NCBI RefSeq assembly: GCF_036324365.1
Contig: NZ_CP137080.1
Location: 372,001-436,000, forward strand
DNA from: Microbacterium limosum
GTDB lineage: Bacteria > Actinomycetota > Actinomycetes > Actinomycetales > Microbacteriaceae
Reading direction: 5' to 3'
Length of the DNA stretch: 64,000 bases
Of this stretch, positions 16,456-25,254 are shown piece after piece. The position numbers were made by a program, and so were the translations under genes. Under the pieces are notes generated by a model, which saw only the letters and a list, made by a program, of their open reading frames with translations, searched no databases and was not told the origin of the DNA. Every line of letters starts with the position of its first letter. Within the stretch, counting starts at the first letter, position 1.

Positions 16456-17922
16456 ATGATGCGCAGCAGTGACGGCGTCACAGACACTTCATCTTCCATA
16501 GGAGTGTCCGGATGGGGTAAAGCTGCTCCAGTCCTTGCGGTATACGTCGCGATTTCTCTGTGTGGGTTCGTGCCGATATGGATCATCGCGGCAACCAGCG
16601 CCCCTCCAACATCCGCATGGGTGGGCGTGGCTGTTGCGACGGTGGTAGCGGGCGCCCGATTTGCGTGGGTTATCGGTTCGGGTCGCAGGCGAATCTTCGA
16701 GATGTGCGTATGGCTCTTCTTCTACGTATTCCTTGGCGTCGCCCCCTTGGTTCAGCTGCGGGACCAGGTAGATCCATCGACCACGCCCGACTTGCCTCAC
16801 GACCACGACTGGACTGCGGTCGTAATTGTCCTCACGGCACAAGTTTCCTATATCGCGGGCAATTGGTGGGCGGCACGATCGCGGCACCGCGGAAACATCT
16901 TGCCACGCGGACGCATCGTCGATGGCCACCGCACGAACGTCTTCCTCCTCGCGCTGAGCGCATTAGCGGTTGCGTATGTAGGCCTTGTGGGCCCTGCGAC
17001 ACTCTTTCTGAATCGGACGGAAAGAGGCCAAGTAACTGCGAACGTTTTCGGTAACGACGTCCTTGTCACAGTCCTCAATGCCTTCGTTTCAGTCGGGCTG
17101 CTGGTTGCGATTGTTGCTAGGCTGGAGGTCGAGCGTCGACGTAGGGTGCGCTCGGGCCAGAGTCGATACCTGCCAGTCGTTCTTGCGTGTATTCCGTTGG
17201 CTCTGATCGTGAACCCCATCGGATCGCCACGTTTTACTGTCTTGACTGTGGCGTTGGGGTTGTTTGCGGCGATGGGCGCATACAAGTCTCTGGCGAGGTA
17301 CCGTCTCACGGCGCTCGTGGCTCTAGGTTCAATGTTCTTGCTCTTTCCGGTGCTGGATACGTTCCGACGGACGCTTGAAAACACGATCGAAATCACTGAC
17401 CCATTGGTTTCCCTTAAGAGTGGTGACTTTGATGGCTTCTCGCAGATAATCAATACCGCTGCTTTCGTGGAGGTCAACGGCATTTCCTGGGGGAACCAGA
17501 TTCTTGGTGTCCTGCTATTTTTCGTGCCACGAAGCATGTGGGCAGAAAAGCCCACAGACACCGGCATATTGCTCGCGGATTTCAGGGGCTACGCGTTCAC
17601 CAACTTGTCCGCACCCCTGCCTGCCGAGCTCTACATCAATGGCGGATGGTTTGCTCTAGTTTTGGGCTCGTTGGTCTTCGGGTATGTTGTTTACAGGTTA
17701 GACGCGCGGGCCGAACTGCAGTTGATGCGAATCGGAATTCCAACCGTACTTGGCTGCGTGCTCCCCTTCTACTTGATCTTCGCTATGCGTGGTTCGCTTC
17801 TTCAGGCCACCGCAAACCTTGCGGTAATGCTCCTCACATGGTTTCTCGTTTCCAGGTCAGCAGATGTCTCGAGTCAATCGAGAACGGGAGCATCTGGATC
17901 GGCTTCAAGGAAATCTAAGTAG
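16456..17922 (+). CDS. wzy: O-antigen polymerase-like membrane protein (Wzy)
   Basis: The 488-residue protein has about 10-12 membrane helices and a large loop, with no recognisable soluble domain. The segments RFTVLTVALGLFAAMG and VNGISWGNQILGVLLFFVPRSMWAEKPTDTG resemble the oligosaccharide repeat-unit polymerase (O-antigen polysaccharide polymerase) family, which joins repeat units on the outer side of the membrane. ATG 16456 (or 16459) starts after TATGACAGG. It shares its last 49 bases with the convergent gene at 17874. Its role as the Wzy of this locus follows from topology and the nearby flippase. Confidence 0.8.
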   Translation: MMRSSDGVTDTSSSIGVSGWGKAAPVLAVYVAISLCGFVPIWIIAATSAPPTSAWVGVAVATVVAGARFAWVIGSGRRRIFEMCVWLFFYVFLGVAPLVQLRDQVDPSTTPDLPHDHDWTAVVIVLTAQVSYIAGNWWAARSRHRGNILPRGRIVDGHRTNVFLLALSALAVAYVGLVGPATLFLNRTERGQVTANVFGNDVLVTVLNAFVSVGLLVAIVARLEVERRRRVRSGQSRYLPVVLACIPLALIVNPIGSPRFTVLTVALGLFAAMGAYKSLARYRLTALVALGSMFLLFPVLDTFRRTLENTIEITDPLVSLKSGDFDGFSQIINTAAFVEVNGISWGNQILGVLLFFVPRSMWAEKPTDTGILLADFRGYAFTNLSAPLPAELYINGGWFALVLGSLVFGYVVYRLDARAELQLMRIGIPTVLGCVLPFYLIFAMRGSLLQATANLAVMLLTWFLVSRSADVSSQSRTGASGSASRKSK

Positions 17923-18770
17923 TCGTCAGCAATCGGGAAGGCGTCGACCAGAGTTTCCGGATCGAGGTTTTCGATTGGCAGATCCGCGAACAGCCACAGG
18001 TCTCCGAACAGTCGCGCGACGTCTTCAAAGAATGCAGGAACGCCCCCGACGAGCCAATCGAGGCGCTGCACGCTCGCGGGACCATTGGTGAAGAAGTGAT
18101 GAGGCAGGATGCCCGCCGCGCGATCCTCTGTCAAGGCGAGAGCGCGGAAGCGATCATTGTCTATGCCGACAATGAGGATCCTCGAGAAGCCCAGAAACCC
18201 AGCGACACTCAGTGCATGGTAGGCGGTCATGCTCAGGAATCCGCGAGGGCGCAGCGGGCTGATGTTCCGTGAGAAGCCGTCAAGGCCCAGATTGTTGAAG
18301 CGGATGATCCGCGAAAGCGGAAAGCTCGGTGGCACCTCGTAGCCGTTCGGAACAAAGACCGTTATCCGTGTGTGGGAACCCAGGTACTCCCACACAGCTG
18401 CTTCCCGTGGACCGATTTCTCCGAAGAATTGAGGGTCAGCTAGAACGTAATAGTCGGGTACTAACGCCGCAAGGTCTGAAAGCGCGTAATGGTTGAGAGA
18501 GATCACGCGGGACCCTGACCGCTGTCGCTCGAGGACCCGGTCTTTGTCGATTCTTCGTGCGGATGGGCCAAGAGAGATGAGGATCGCCTCGCGATCGCCC
18601 TCGCGGCCCTTCAAGTTTGCCAGGCGTCTGAGTGAATGCCACCGCTGCACGGGTCTGTCGCACACCTGCACCGCAAACTTTGCGGCGACGCGAGCGCGCA
18701 TACGCAATAGACGCGTAACGCTGAGGCCTCGATAGTCGTGTTGCGATAAGAAAAGCCGCTGCATGTCCAT
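17874..18770 (-). CDS. MptE/Maf- or GT42-like protein, candidate nonulosonic-acid transferase
   Basis: The 298-residue soluble protein carries AILISLGPSARRIDKDRV followed by ISLNHYALSDL and PDYYVLADPQFF. This recalls the N-terminal G-P-S loop and PDYY-x-DP block shared by DUF115/MptE-like proteins (including the Maf proteins that handle pseudaminic or legionaminic acid on flagellins) and GT42 sialyltransferases (GNGPSL). A second block, VAGFLGFSRILIVGIDNDRF, fits a Rossmann strand with an acidic turn, as in DUF115. The first Gly of the GNGPS signature is replaced by Ser-Leu. In this context it may transfer the CMP-activated sugar acid to the repeat unit. Family placement is by eye only. Confidence 0.5.
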   Translation of the reverse strand: MDMQRLFLSQHDYRGLSVTRLLRMRARVAAKFAVQVCDRPVQRWHSLRRLANLKGREGDREAILISLGPSARRIDKDRVLERQRSGSRVISLNHYALSDLAALVPDYYVLADPQFFGEIGPREAAVWEYLGSHTRITVFVPNGYEVPPSFPLSRIIRFNNLGLDGFSRNISPLRPRGFLSMTAYHALSVAGFLGFSRILIVGIDNDRFRALALTEDRAAGILPHHFFTNGPASVQRLDWLVGGVPAFFEDVARLFGDLWLFADLPIENLDPETLVDAFPIADDYLDFLEADPDAPVLD

Positions 18771-18874
18771 TCAGATTCTCCTGGTGCCTCAAATGCTTAT
18801 TGTTGAGGGATGTACTGGCCATAGTAGGCGCGCCCGCTGGCTGCTGAGGGGCGTCGAAGGTTCCCGCGCAGCGC

Positions 18875-20278
18875 TCATGCACGCGGGCGTCGGTACCAAC
18901 AGTGCGTGGCGGAAACGAGCAGTGCTGCTGAGGCTGTGGCGATGGTTATCCCGAACGAGGGTGCGAACACGGCGCACCCGAGGCAAACGAACCCCGCAGA
19001 CGCGAGCGGCACGAAAGAGCTCGATGTTCGGGCTGTCGCAAAAGGTGTCCGACGTGCGAGTATCGCGCTCGACACGGCTTGTAGCGCGAAGAACAAGGGC
19101 CATGCGGTGGCGAATAGTATGAGGGAGGGCGGTTCAAGCGATATCTGAGTCATGACCTGGAGCGCAGCAAGCGCGGCTACTGCTGCCAGCGGTGTAGTGA
19201 GGGCCAATGGTCCGGTCCGGCCGGTGATGAAGGTCAGGTGGATGTTCGCCAGGTAGAGCACTTGGAAGATGCCGGATAGTGCCACTACGAGGGAGGCCCT
19301 CGCCGGGGCATCGGACTGAACTACCGGCCCTCCTATGAATTGGACCATAAAAGGCGCGAGGACAACGTAGACGCAGATGATGACCAGGGTTACGAGCGAA
19401 ATAACGTAAGTCGAGTGCTCGAGCACCTGAGGCCGCGTTTCGGTGCCTGTTTTCATGATCATTGGCGCCCATGCATTGTTTAGAGCATTCAGCATCGTGA
19501 GGACGCTTGCGCCCACGAGCGCTGCGATCTGCAACTCGGCCGCCGTCGTCGTGTTGGTTGATGCCGAGACGATTGCGAGAGCGCCAGATATAAGGAGCGG
19601 CAATGAAACTAGGTGCGGAAGGGTCGGTAGACCAATTCGATAGGCTCCAAGGGTTTCGGTAAGAGAAAAGCGCGGTCTCCGGAAGCGCATCGCGGTGACG
19701 AGCGCCACTAGCCCCGCAGCAACGTATCCGACGGCCAGGCCAAGCGTGTAAGTTTCGGCAGTACGCGACTGGCCTGCTGTGATCAGGGCTAGGCCCAACG
19801 TAGGCGGTAACACCGACGCGGTAATCGCGAGCGCCACGAAGACCTTCACTTTCTCGGCCGCGCGAAAGAGCGATTGAGCGAGTGTCGTGATTGATAGGCC
19901 TACGCCGGCGATCACCCCCCATGCCAGGGTTTGTGGTAGAACTGCGGGGAAAGTTACGCCGCCCCATAACGGAGCTGCTAGAGCGAGAGACGTGCCGCAT
20001 GCCGCGGCTCCGATGGAGCCAACGAGGATGATCCCGTTCGCAATGCCGAACCCCCCTCGACCAAGCAATGCATGACGCGTGACCGCGAGCGGGAGGCCGA
20101 ACGTGACGAGCATCGCGCCGAGTTGATAGATCGTTATAACTATGGCGACTTCGCCGTACTCGGCAGCGCCCAATGTTCGGGTCACAAGCGGTGTGAGTGC
20201 CAGCAAAGTCAGCGTCGGCGCGAGAGTCGCGACGAGATAAAGTGATCCCGCCCCCAGTAGTTTCCGAATGAATTCCAC
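18875..20278 (-). CDS. wzx: Polysaccharide flippase (Wzx, MOP superfamily)
   Basis: The 467-residue protein has about 12-14 membrane helices. The N-terminus IRKLLGAGSLYLVATLAPTL and LTPLVTRTLGAAEYGEVA is typical of oligosaccharide flippases of the MATE/MOP group, and LPLLISGALAIVS and MLNALNNAWAPMIM follow the usual pattern. It should move the undecaprenyl-linked repeat unit across the membrane for polymerisation by the Wzy protein. GTG 20278 is the start, with the hydrophobic part beginning within ten residues. It is separated from the next upstream gene by a 333-bp gap that probably holds its promoter. Confidence 0.88.
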   Translation of the reverse strand: MEFIRKLLGAGSLYLVATLAPTLTLLALTPLVTRTLGAAEYGEVAIVITIYQLGAMLVTFGLPLAVTRHALLGRGGFGIANGIILVGSIGAAACGTSLALAAPLWGGVTFPAVLPQTLAWGVIAGVGLSITTLAQSLFRAAEKVKVFVALAITASVLPPTLGLALITAGQSRTAETYTLGLAVGYVAAGLVALVTAMRFRRPRFSLTETLGAYRIGLPTLPHLVSLPLLISGALAIVSASTNTTTAAELQIAALVGASVLTMLNALNNAWAPMIMKTGTETRPQVLEHSTYVISLVTLVIICVYVVLAPFMVQFIGGPVVQSDAPARASLVVALSGIFQVLYLANIHLTFITGRTGPLALTTPLAAVAALAALQVMTQISLEPPSLILFATAWPLFFALQAVSSAILARRTPFATARTSSSFVPLASAGFVCLGCAVFAPSFGITIATASAALLVSATHCWYRRPRA

Positions 20279-20611
20279 TTCGCCTACCCTCCGCCGATCT
20301 TTGCTACGCCCGCAGGTGTCCCGCGGAGATCCAGATGGCCCCCCGGTGGCGGGGCGGAACGCCGACCGTCGAGCCGGGGTGAGCGCCTATCCCTCGCTAG
20401 GTGCAAAAGAGACGTCTCGCGGCTGAGGCGACCCGGAGGTCCGGGGGATCGCTGCCGCCGGGGCGCGATGCGCGACGTCGACCAACGCGCAGGGGATACT
20501 CTCGACCGCCGCCTGGCGCGGCACCACCTGGAGGTCACTTCGCCATTGTCGACTTTGTAGCGAACGCGCTGCGCCCGGCCATGATTTGCCGGTGCTTGCG
20601 TGAGCTGTAGA
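20279..20611. other. Gene-free, GC-rich 333-bp gap within the lower-GC cluster
   Basis: I see no convincing gene in either orientation: possible frames are short, arginine/proline-rich and lack ribosome sites. Base composition is more GC-rich than the genes on both sides, as if it were a scar from another source. It must contain the promoter for wzx. Confidence 0.4.
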
Positions 20612-21406
20612 TCACCACGCGGTCCAACCACCGTCTACCGAGAGCACTGTCCCGGTGGTGAAGGACGAGGCCGGCGATGCGAGGTAGAGGAGCGCCGACT
20701 GTATCTCTCGTGGCTCACCGATGCGTCCCAGCATTGTCTGCTCACTTAGGCGTTGTATGAATGCGCCATCGGCCTGAGCCGCGGCAGCAGGGAATGGCCC
20801 GGGCGCAAGGGCGTTCACACGGATGCCGAGGGGGCCGAGTTCGGCGGCTGCGTAGCGCGTCAGCTGAATCATCGCCGCCTTGGCCGCGCCATAGAACGGA
20901 GGGTTTGTGGCACCCTCCGCGCCGTACAGCTGCGGGCGGGGGGCGACTAGCCCATACATCGATGCCACGTTGATGATGCTCGGAGATCCGCCCGCTGCCA
21001 GCGCTTGCTTGAGGCCGACGCGCGAAGCTTCGATACTGCGCGCGACTGCACCTACCCCTAAATCGAATGCTTCGGTCAGGTCTTCGGAGGTAGCTGACTG
21101 CAGCGTACCTCCGCGTCCCACATGTGCGTTGTTGACCAGAACGTCTATGCGGCCATGTGCGTCCGCAGCTTCAGCGATAAGCGCGGGCCATGAGGTGTCG
21201 CGAACATCCGCTTGGGCGACTGTCCAGTCGCCTTCAATGTCTGCAAGCTTCTCGCGCGCACCTTGAGGACTGCGGGCGGCGACGATGACTCTGGCGCCGG
21301 CGGCGCAAAGCGCTTCCACCATCGGCCGGCCGAGCCATCCACCGCCGCCTGAGACGACGGCTACGCAGCCGTGAAGCGAAAAGAGCTGTTCCACTACAGC
21401 TCCCAC
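20612..21406 (-). CDS. SDR-family oxidoreductase of the nonulosonic-acid cluster
   Basis: The 264-residue classical SDR has a cofactor motif SGGGGWLGRP, NNAHVG, the catalytic Ser in NVASMYG and a YGAAK catalytic pair (YxxxK), then LAPGPFP and a SVDGGW ending. It reduces or oxidises a hydroxyl/keto group with NAD(P). SDRs of this kind (PtmA/LegX-like) recur in pseudaminic- and legionaminic-acid clusters, where their exact substrate is often unclear. It starts at GTG 21406 and overlaps the preceding gene by 13 bases, so it belongs to the pseB-pseC operon. It is not one of the five core Pse enzymes and may tailor the sugar. Confidence 0.82.
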   Translation of the reverse strand: MGAVVEQLFSLHGCVAVVSGGGGWLGRPMVEALCAAGARVIVAARSPQGAREKLADIEGDWTVAQADVRDTSWPALIAEAADAHGRIDVLVNNAHVGRGGTLQSATSEDLTEAFDLGVGAVARSIEASRVGLKQALAAGGSPSIINVASMYGLVAPRPQLYGAEGATNPPFYGAAKAAMIQLTRYAAAELGPLGIRVNALAPGPFPAAAAQADGAFIQRLSEQTMLGRIGEPREIQSALLYLASPASSFTTGTVLSVDGGWTAW

Positions 21407-23046
21407 TGGCTTGGGTCTGTCGCCGGGGGAGGCAGGAGCGGTAGCGCGCGTCGCACGGCGGCGCGCGCATCGCTCGAGAAGCTTCGCGGGTTTGCTGCGA
21501 TGCTGGCCAGCTCGTAGATGTGAGAGGGGTCGTCCGCTCCCACGACGATCGTCGACACCCAGCGGTGCGCAAGCACGTACGACAACGCTAGTTCAGTGCG
21601 ATTTGCGAATCCCAGGTCTACCACAGCTTGGTCGATACGAGACAAGAGCGCGTCGCGTGAAATGCCAATGTTTCGCGGCCAGCGAGTCTGGCTGCCTCCG
21701 ATGAGCAGTCCTTGAAGAAACGTGCTCCGCGTCGCGATAACAACATCGGGGCGTAGCGATAGCGCGGCCTGAACCGGCGAGGTGTTCCACCGATCATCGA
21801 GCAGGTTGAATGGCAACTGCACGTAACCGATCGTCTTGTCCTCGAGCGCCCGGAACAACTCGACCGGAGTGGAAAGGGACACGCCGATTCGTTGGACGAT
21901 GCCCTCCTGCTGCAGCGAGACGAGCGCCTCTTTGAACCCTGGGCGCGCCCAGTCGTCCCATCGATGCGCCAGTACGGTCTCGACCGATGGCGCCTGCAGG
22001 CGGACCAGCGACGACATGACGGAGTCATGCACGGCGGCGCCGACGTGAGAAACCGATGCCGTCACTGGTAGGTCCGAGAGCGGGCGAACCTTCGTGATCG
22101 CGACCATCGGACGAGGAAGGCCACGTCGGAAGGCCGCGCCGATGTTCTGCTCGCTTTTCCCATAGGCTGCGGCAGTGTCGATGTGGGTGATTCCGACCTC
22201 GGCGCCGGCCTCGATAATCCCCAGGGCGGACCGTTGTGTCGGTGTGCCTGTCGTGTTCGCGATGCCGTACTGCATGCCGACCTGAGCGCCGCCCAAAGTG
22301 AGTGCACTCTGACCGCCTTTCGCCTCCAGGTGCGGCGTGGCGAGTCCCTGGGTTATATCCGACCGGCGGTCAGCGAGTAGATCCGCCAGCCGCTCCCAGG
22401 GGATCTGAACTGGGTGCTGAATCTGCTCGAAAAGGTCTGCGATGACGGTGTAGTCAAACAGCGTGTCCACCGTCGCGCGCGTGTGCGCCCACTGCGGCGC
22501 GGCATGAGCGACGTCGAGCGGCCGGCCGCGGAATCTTTCGCGGATCCAAGGAGTAACGTGCTCTCGCTCATATTGATGGTCTGCGGACGCCGCGGCTTGA
22601 CGCAGCACAGCTACGGTGAAGGCTTCGCCTGAGACCCCGTAAGGAACTGGACTGGCGTCACCACCGACGTAGGTGTACGGCGTTCTATCGTCTACCTGTG
22701 CGGCTAATGCCTGCGCCAATTTTCCGTCGGGCAGGCAGTTGTCGGCGGTGAGTCGTACCACCACGTCGTCTGGTCGCAGGTCGCGTGTTGCGCGATCAAA
22801 CCGATCCAGGGTGTCACTCAGTGATCCTCGAAACACGCCGATCCCGGCTCGTGTCACTGCTGAGACAATGGGGTCGTCATCAGATTCTGTGCTGGTCGCA
22901 ACGACGACGTCCAAGCCGGTGTTCGCTGCTCGGCGAGCGGCGAGCGTCACAAGTGGCATCCCTGCGACCGACAGCATCGCTTTCGCGGGAAGGCGAGCCG
23001 AATTGAGCCTCGACTGAATCACTACACGCGTGGCCACAATACTCAC
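21394..23046 (-). CDS. Fusion: SpsF-type cytidylyltransferase + aldo/keto reductase
   Basis: Residues 1-235 form an SpsF/PseF/NeuA-like nucleotidyltransferase: VVIQSRLNSARLPAKAML (CTP loop), LVTLAARRAANTGLDVVVATS, RLTADNCLPDG. This half is the best candidate in the window for activating the sugar acid to the CMP-form. Residues about 250-545 form an aldo/keto reductase (TLGGAQVGMQYGIANTTGTP) with the full tetrad: Asp and Tyr in HIDTAAAYGKSE, Lys in VAITKVRP, His in VLAHRWDDW. The GTG start overlaps the pseC stop (GTGA). The reductase partner suggests an extra reduction step before or during activation. Domain calls are firm; the combined reaction is unknown. Confidence 0.85.
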   Translation of the reverse strand: MSIVATRVVIQSRLNSARLPAKAMLSVAGMPLVTLAARRAANTGLDVVVATSTESDDDPIVSAVTRAGIGVFRGSLSDTLDRFDRATRDLRPDDVVVRLTADNCLPDGKLAQALAAQVDDRTPYTYVGGDASPVPYGVSGEAFTVAVLRQAAASADHQYEREHVTPWIRERFRGRPLDVAHAAPQWAHTRATVDTLFDYTVIADLFEQIQHPVQIPWERLADLLADRRSDITQGLATPHLEAKGGQSALTLGGAQVGMQYGIANTTGTPTQRSALGIIEAGAEVGITHIDTAAAYGKSEQNIGAAFRRGLPRPMVAITKVRPLSDLPVTASVSHVGAAVHDSVMSSLVRLQAPSVETVLAHRWDDWARPGFKEALVSLQQEGIVQRIGVSLSTPVELFRALEDKTIGYVQLPFNLLDDRWNTSPVQAALSLRPDVVIATRSTFLQGLLIGGSQTRWPRNIGISRDALLSRIDQAVVDLGFANRTELALSYVLAHRWVSTIVVGADDPSHIYELASIAANPRSFSSDARAAVRRALPLLPPPATDPSQWEL

Positions 23047-24167
23047 CGCAATGCGCGCGTGAGAGACTCCACGACGCGCTCAACCTGTGCATCGCTGAGG
23101 TCCGGAAAGATTGGAAGCGACAGTTCCTGCTTGTAGAACGCTTCTGCATTGGGGCACATACCACGCCGGTATCCCGCGTTGGCGTAAACAGGATGCCAAT
23201 ACACAGGCATGTAGTTCACCTGCACGCCAATACCGTCGGCCCGCATCCGCTCGAAGACTTCGCGTCGGCGGTCGTCGAGTACACGGAGCGGATATAGATG
23301 CCAGACGGGGTCTGCTCCCTCGCGTTGCGCCGGGGTGATAACCCCTTCGACACTTGAGAGAAGATCGTTGTACATACTCGTGATCTCAGCGCGGCGTCGC
23401 TTGAAATCCGACAGCCGCGTTAGCTGAGCCAACCCGAGCGCGCTCGCGATGTCAGTCAGTCTGTAGTTGAGCCCGAACTCTTGCACTTCTTGATGCCAGG
23501 GACCCTCGTCGCGGATCTGGAAACGCGTGGGGTCACGAACTAGTCCAATGAAGTGGAACTCATGTGCTCGCTGCGCCAGAAGTGCATCCTTCGCAACGAG
23601 AGCGCCGCCCTCACCTGTCGTGAGGTTCTTGGTTGGGAAGAACGAGAAGGTTGTCAGATCGGCGAGGCTGCCGACGGGCCGACCCTGGAACGATCCGCCG
23701 ATTGAATGCGCTGCGTCGGCAAGCGTAAGCGCTCCTACCGCTGCGGCGATCTCGTTTAGGGTGTCGTAGTCTGCTGGTTGCCCCGCATAGTCTACGGCGG
23801 CGATTACTCTTGTCCGTTCCGTAGCCAGGGCGCTGACGGCAGCAGGATTGATTAGAGCAGTATCTTCGTCAACGTCGGCGAACCGGACCTTCGCTCCCAA
23901 CATTGACGCTCCCGACGCGGTCGCGATGAACGTCATCGGCGTGGTGATTACCTCATCACCGTGTCCGATTCCTGCCGCGGCATAGGCCATGTGAAGAGCA
24001 GCCGTGCCAGAGGTGGCAGAAACCGCATGGTGGCCGCCCGAGAGCCTCCCGATCGCGTCTTCGAAGGCTGCAACGAATGGCCCCGTCGTCAGCCAGTCAC
24101 CGCGCATCACATCAGCGACAGCCTCGATGTCCTGAGCAGAGATGGACTGGCGTCCATACGGGAGCAT
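23043..24167 (-). CDS. pseC: PseC-type UDP-4-keto-sugar aminotransferase
   Basis: The 374-residue protein is a DegT/DnrJ/EryC1-family PLP aminotransferase. It has the PseC-like N-terminus LPYGRQSISAQDIEAVADVM and GDWLTTGPFV, VSATSGTAALHMAY, the PLP-phosphate and Asp region LADAAHSIGGSFQG, and the internal-aldimine Lys in FSFFPTKNLTTGEGG. It should convert the PseB product to UDP-4-amino-4,6-dideoxy-N-acetyl-altrosamine using glutamate. It starts at ATG 24167, three bases after the pseB stop. The specificity is inferred from the neighbouring pse genes. Confidence 0.88.
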   Translation of the reverse strand: MLPYGRQSISAQDIEAVADVMRGDWLTTGPFVAAFEDAIGRLSGGHHAVSATSGTAALHMAYAAAGIGHGDEVITTPMTFIATASGASMLGAKVRFADVDEDTALINPAAVSALATERTRVIAAVDYAGQPADYDTLNEIAAAVGALTLADAAHSIGGSFQGRPVGSLADLTTFSFFPTKNLTTGEGGALVAKDALLAQRAHEFHFIGLVRDPTRFQIRDEGPWHQEVQEFGLNYRLTDIASALGLAQLTRLSDFKRRRAEITSMYNDLLSSVEGVITPAQREGADPVWHLYPLRVLDDRRREVFERMRADGIGVQVNYMPVYWHPVYANAGYRRGMCPNAEAFYKQELSLPIFPDLSDAQVERVVESLTRALR

Positions 24168-24170
24168 GGG

Positions 24171-25160
24171 TCAGACTCCGGTCTCGATGATTTGGGCGAT
24201 CTCCTCTTGCGTATACCAGGCGTCGTTGAGATCCGACCGATAGGCGAACCCGCGCTCGACCGGCGTCGAACCCTCGGGTGCCTGATATCCCCACGTGGCG
24301 AGGTCGGGCTGAATGATGAAGTACGCACCGTCCTGCACCATCACAGCACGGCGCCCCTCTTCAGGGCTGATCATCTCTTCGTGCAGCTTCTCGCCGGGGC
24401 GCAAGCCGACATCCACCAGGTCGGCCCCGGGGACGATGGCGTGCGCAAGGTCGGTAACCTTCATCGAAGGTATCCGTGGAACCAGCAGCTCACCACCCTG
24501 CATAAGACCAAATGCATCGACTACCATCCGAACGGCCTGTGGCAGCGTGATGAAGAATCGGGTGCAGCGCAGATCCGTAACAGGGAGGGGCTTTCCCTCC
24601 GCGCCGAGCCTCTTAAAGAACGGAATTACAGAGCCGCGGGACCCCATGACGTTGCCATAGCGCACCACTGCAAACCGAGTATCGTACGCCGCTGCGTAGT
24701 GGTTACCGGTGATGAACAGCTTGTCGGCGGTCAGTTTTGTAGCGCCATACAAGTTGATGGGGCTCGATGCCTTGTCGGTCGACAAGGCCACGACCTTCTT
24801 TACTCCGGCATCAATTGAGGCTTCGATGACGTTCTGGCTGCCCAGTACGTTCGTCTTGACAAACTCGAAGGGGTTGTATTCGGCGGTATCGACCTGCTTC
24901 AGGGCCGCAGCATGCACTACGTAGTCGACACCGTGCAGGGCTCGCGCCAGCCTTCGCTCGTCGCGGATGTCGCCAATAAACCAACGAAGGCGGGAATCGT
25001 CCCCGAACTGATGGCGAACCTCATACTGTTTGAGTTCATCCCTAGAGAAGACCACGAGCCTGCGCGGGTTCAGGTTGTCGAGCGCGTATCGGATGAAAGC
25101 CTTCCCAAAGGACCCCGTTCCGCCGGTGATGAGAATGTTAGATCCCGTCAGGATGGTCAC
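24171..25160 (-). CDS. pseB: PseB-type UDP-N-acetylglucosamine 4,6-dehydratase (5-inverting)
   Basis: This 329-residue SDR is very close to PseB/FlaA1 in pattern: ILITGGTGSFGKAFIRYAL, VFSRDELKQYEVRHQF, FIGDIRDERRL, AAALKQVDTAEYNPFEFVKTN, the TDKASSPINLYGATKL region containing YxxxK, and PVTDLRCTRFFITLPQAV. It starts the pathway by turning UDP-GlcNAc into UDP-2-acetamido-2,6-dideoxy-L-arabino-hexos-4-ulose. GTG 25160 gives the normal family length; upstream in-frame codons belong to the divergent gene. It heads a minus-strand operon with pseC, the SpsF-AKR fusion and the SDR. Confidence 0.92.
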   Translation of the reverse strand: MTILTGSNILITGGTGSFGKAFIRYALDNLNPRRLVVFSRDELKQYEVRHQFGDDSRLRWFIGDIRDERRLARALHGVDYVVHAAALKQVDTAEYNPFEFVKTNVLGSQNVIEASIDAGVKKVVALSTDKASSPINLYGATKLTADKLFITGNHYAAAYDTRFAVVRYGNVMGSRGSVIPFFKRLGAEGKPLPVTDLRCTRFFITLPQAVRMVVDAFGLMQGGELLVPRIPSMKVTDLAHAIVPGADLVDVGLRPGEKLHEEMISPEEGRRAVMVQDGAYFIIQPDLATWGYQAPEGSTPVERGFAYRSDLNDAWYTQEEIAQIIETGV

Positions 25161-25254
25161 GTTGAGGGGCCCCCGATGCCGTCGTGGATTGTTGTTGCCG
25201 CGATCTGGTCGCCGTCCTCGCGGATGTGGCAACTCTCCGAAGTATCTTACTGAA

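Noticed and set aside
21394..23046. Naming the fusion simply pseF
   Set aside because: The N-terminal half is SpsF-like rather than a clear PseF, and the second half is an AKR. No symbol is given.
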